Assembly (NCBI GenBank): GCA_028711925.1 | Contig: JAQTRH010000022.1 | Span: 1-12,411 of the forward strand | Length of the DNA: 12,411 nucleotides | Reading direction: 5' to 3' | Origin: Candidatus Nanoarchaeia archaeon | GTDB taxonomy: Archaea; Nanobdellota; Nanobdellia; Woesearchaeales; CG1-02-33-12 | In this document: piece by piece, positions 11,587-12,411 of the stretch | Layout of the letters: each line of letters starts with the position of its first letter | Position numbering within the stretch: the stretch's first letter is position 1 | Translations under genes and position numbers: made by a program | The notes under the pieces: model-generated | Database searches by the model: none | The model's input: the letters and a program-made list of their open reading frames with translations, nothing else | Told to the model about the DNA's origin: nothing

Positions 11587-12411
11587 CTCCATAAAATCAG
11601 AACTCCTATCAAAGACAATACTATCGATAAACCCATAGTAATAGAGAATGCCTGAGAAGAGTTCTGGAAAGGAAGTGATATATTCATGCCGTAAATGCTG
11701 GAAATAAGAGTAGGAAGCATTAAAATAAGTGTTATCGATGTGAGAAGCTTCATAACATTGCTTAGGTTATTTGATATCACAGAAGAAAAAGTATGGGTCA
11801 TGTTGCTTGTGATGTTTGTATAGATGTTTGTCATCTCTATTGCCTGCTTGTTTTCTTCAATCATCTCGTCTAAAAGCTCAAGGTCGTGCTCGAATTTGGT
11901 GAAAACCTTTGTTTTCGTGAGCCTTTCAATAAGAAACTGGTTGCTTTTCAATGAGGTGCTGAAATAAACCAGTGATTTCTGTATGTTTGAAAGGTGCAGG
12001 ATATCCTCATTTCTTGCAACATTCTTTAAACCTTCCTGGAGCAAATGAAGTTTTTTGTTGATTTCATTTAAATAAACAAGGTATCTTTTAGCTGAAATAA
12101 GGAGTATAATCAGGGTTGTTTTTATCTTTTTTAAAGTATTCACTTTTCTGGATTTCAGCTGGCTGATAACATCATTTTCCTTAAAGCATATGGTTATCAG
12201 ATGATTGTCAAGAATTATTATTCCAAGAGGTATTGTTGAATATTCCACTTCAGAATCATCTGTATTTTTTTGGGGAGTTCTCGCTATTATAAACAACATG
12301 CCATCGTCTTTTTCAATGTCTGATATCTCATCAACATCCTTTAAAGAGGAGAGCATATGCTCAGGAATTTCAATTATAGGGCTGATTTTTGAAAGCTCTT
12401 CTTCTGTTGGA
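11571..12411 (-). CDS. corA: CorA-family magnesium transporter, N-terminus cut off by right edge
   Basis: The frame is open from the right edge (first whole codons read PTEEELSKISPIIEIPE) to a TAA at 11573-11571, giving about 279 visible residues and missing roughly the first few dozen. An alpha/beta cytoplasmic domain (FIIARTP, then STIPLGIIILDNHLITI) is followed by long helices, a first membrane helix ending in the signature YGMN (11682-11693), a short external loop (ISLPFQNSSQ) and a second membrane helix ending in basic WRKKLF. The Gly-Met-Asn motif marks the pore entrance of CorA pentamers, which carry Mg2+ and sometimes Co2+ or Ni2+ into the cell. An internal ATG at 12356 is not the start, because homologous sequence continues upstream. 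Its promoter lies outside the window. Confidence 0.92.
   Translation of the reverse strand, partial: PTEEELSKISPIIEIPEHMLSSLKDVDEISDIEKDDGMLFIIARTPQKNTDDSEVEYSTIPLGIIILDNHLITICFKENDVISQLKSRKVNTLKKIKTTLIILLISAKRYLVYLNEINKKLHLLQEGLKNVARNEDILHLSNIQKSLVYFSTSLKSNQFLIERLTKTKVFTKFEHDLELLDEMIEENKQAIEMTNIYTNITSNMTHTFSSVISNNLSNVMKLLTSITLILMLPTLISSIYGMNISLPFQNSSQAFSITMGLSIVLSLIGVLILWRKKLF

Noticed and set aside
1..12411. tRNA, rRNA, CRISPR arrays, insertion sequences or prophage genes
   Set aside because: The few non-coding gaps are short (longest about 230 bases) and show no cloverleaf, spaced repeats, transposase or integrase.

Overview
The window looks like a piece of a small-genome, AT-rich archaeon, probably of the DPANN group (Woesearchaeota or Pacearchaeota-like). 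Archaeal/eukaryotic-type information genes (aIF1A, eS8, eL37, an LSm protein, archaeal-length IleRS) establish the domain. Very short spacers, tail-to-tail genes 1 to 12 bases apart, and a bacterial-type signal peptidase II fit DPANN. The lineage is inferred from gene content, not from a tree.

Layout. At 1-165 (minus) is the start of a membrane-anchored protein of unknown function that runs off the left edge. A 230-base spacer with hairpins and a tandem repeat leads to aIF1A (397-741, plus) and a four-helix membrane protein with a coiled coil and an Ada-like zinc domain (794-1504, plus). This faces, tail to tail, a five-gene minus-strand cluster read from 4712 down to 1506: a 2TM K+ channel, a MagIII-type DNA glycosylase, a two-helix membrane protein, a small coiled-coil protein and LspA. 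An M29-type aminopeptidase (minus) lies upstream of the cluster with its own promoter. It is divergent from an orphan ATP-grasp enzyme (5840-7252, plus).

The right half is translation-centred. IleRS (7445-10582, plus) is preceded by a 192-base leader. It is followed tail to tail by eS8 (minus), then divergently by the LSm-eL37 pair (plus), which meets a CorA-type Mg2+ transporter (minus) that runs off the right edge.

Promoters are unusually readable. For six of the first-in-unit genes or ORFs a TATA element is centred about 26 bases upstream of the ATG, implying leaderless mRNAs, and this rule fixes several start codons. Applied to the IleRS leader, it marks an unlisted 22-codon leaderless ORF at 7293-7361. 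Seven of its codons are Ile, including four in a row at the end, and those codons form one arm of a 12-bp inverted repeat just upstream of ileS. This resembles an amino-acid-sensing leader peptide for isoleucyl-tRNA synthetase in an archaeon and is the most interesting item here. Its promoter shares a 16-base identical block with the eS8 promoter.
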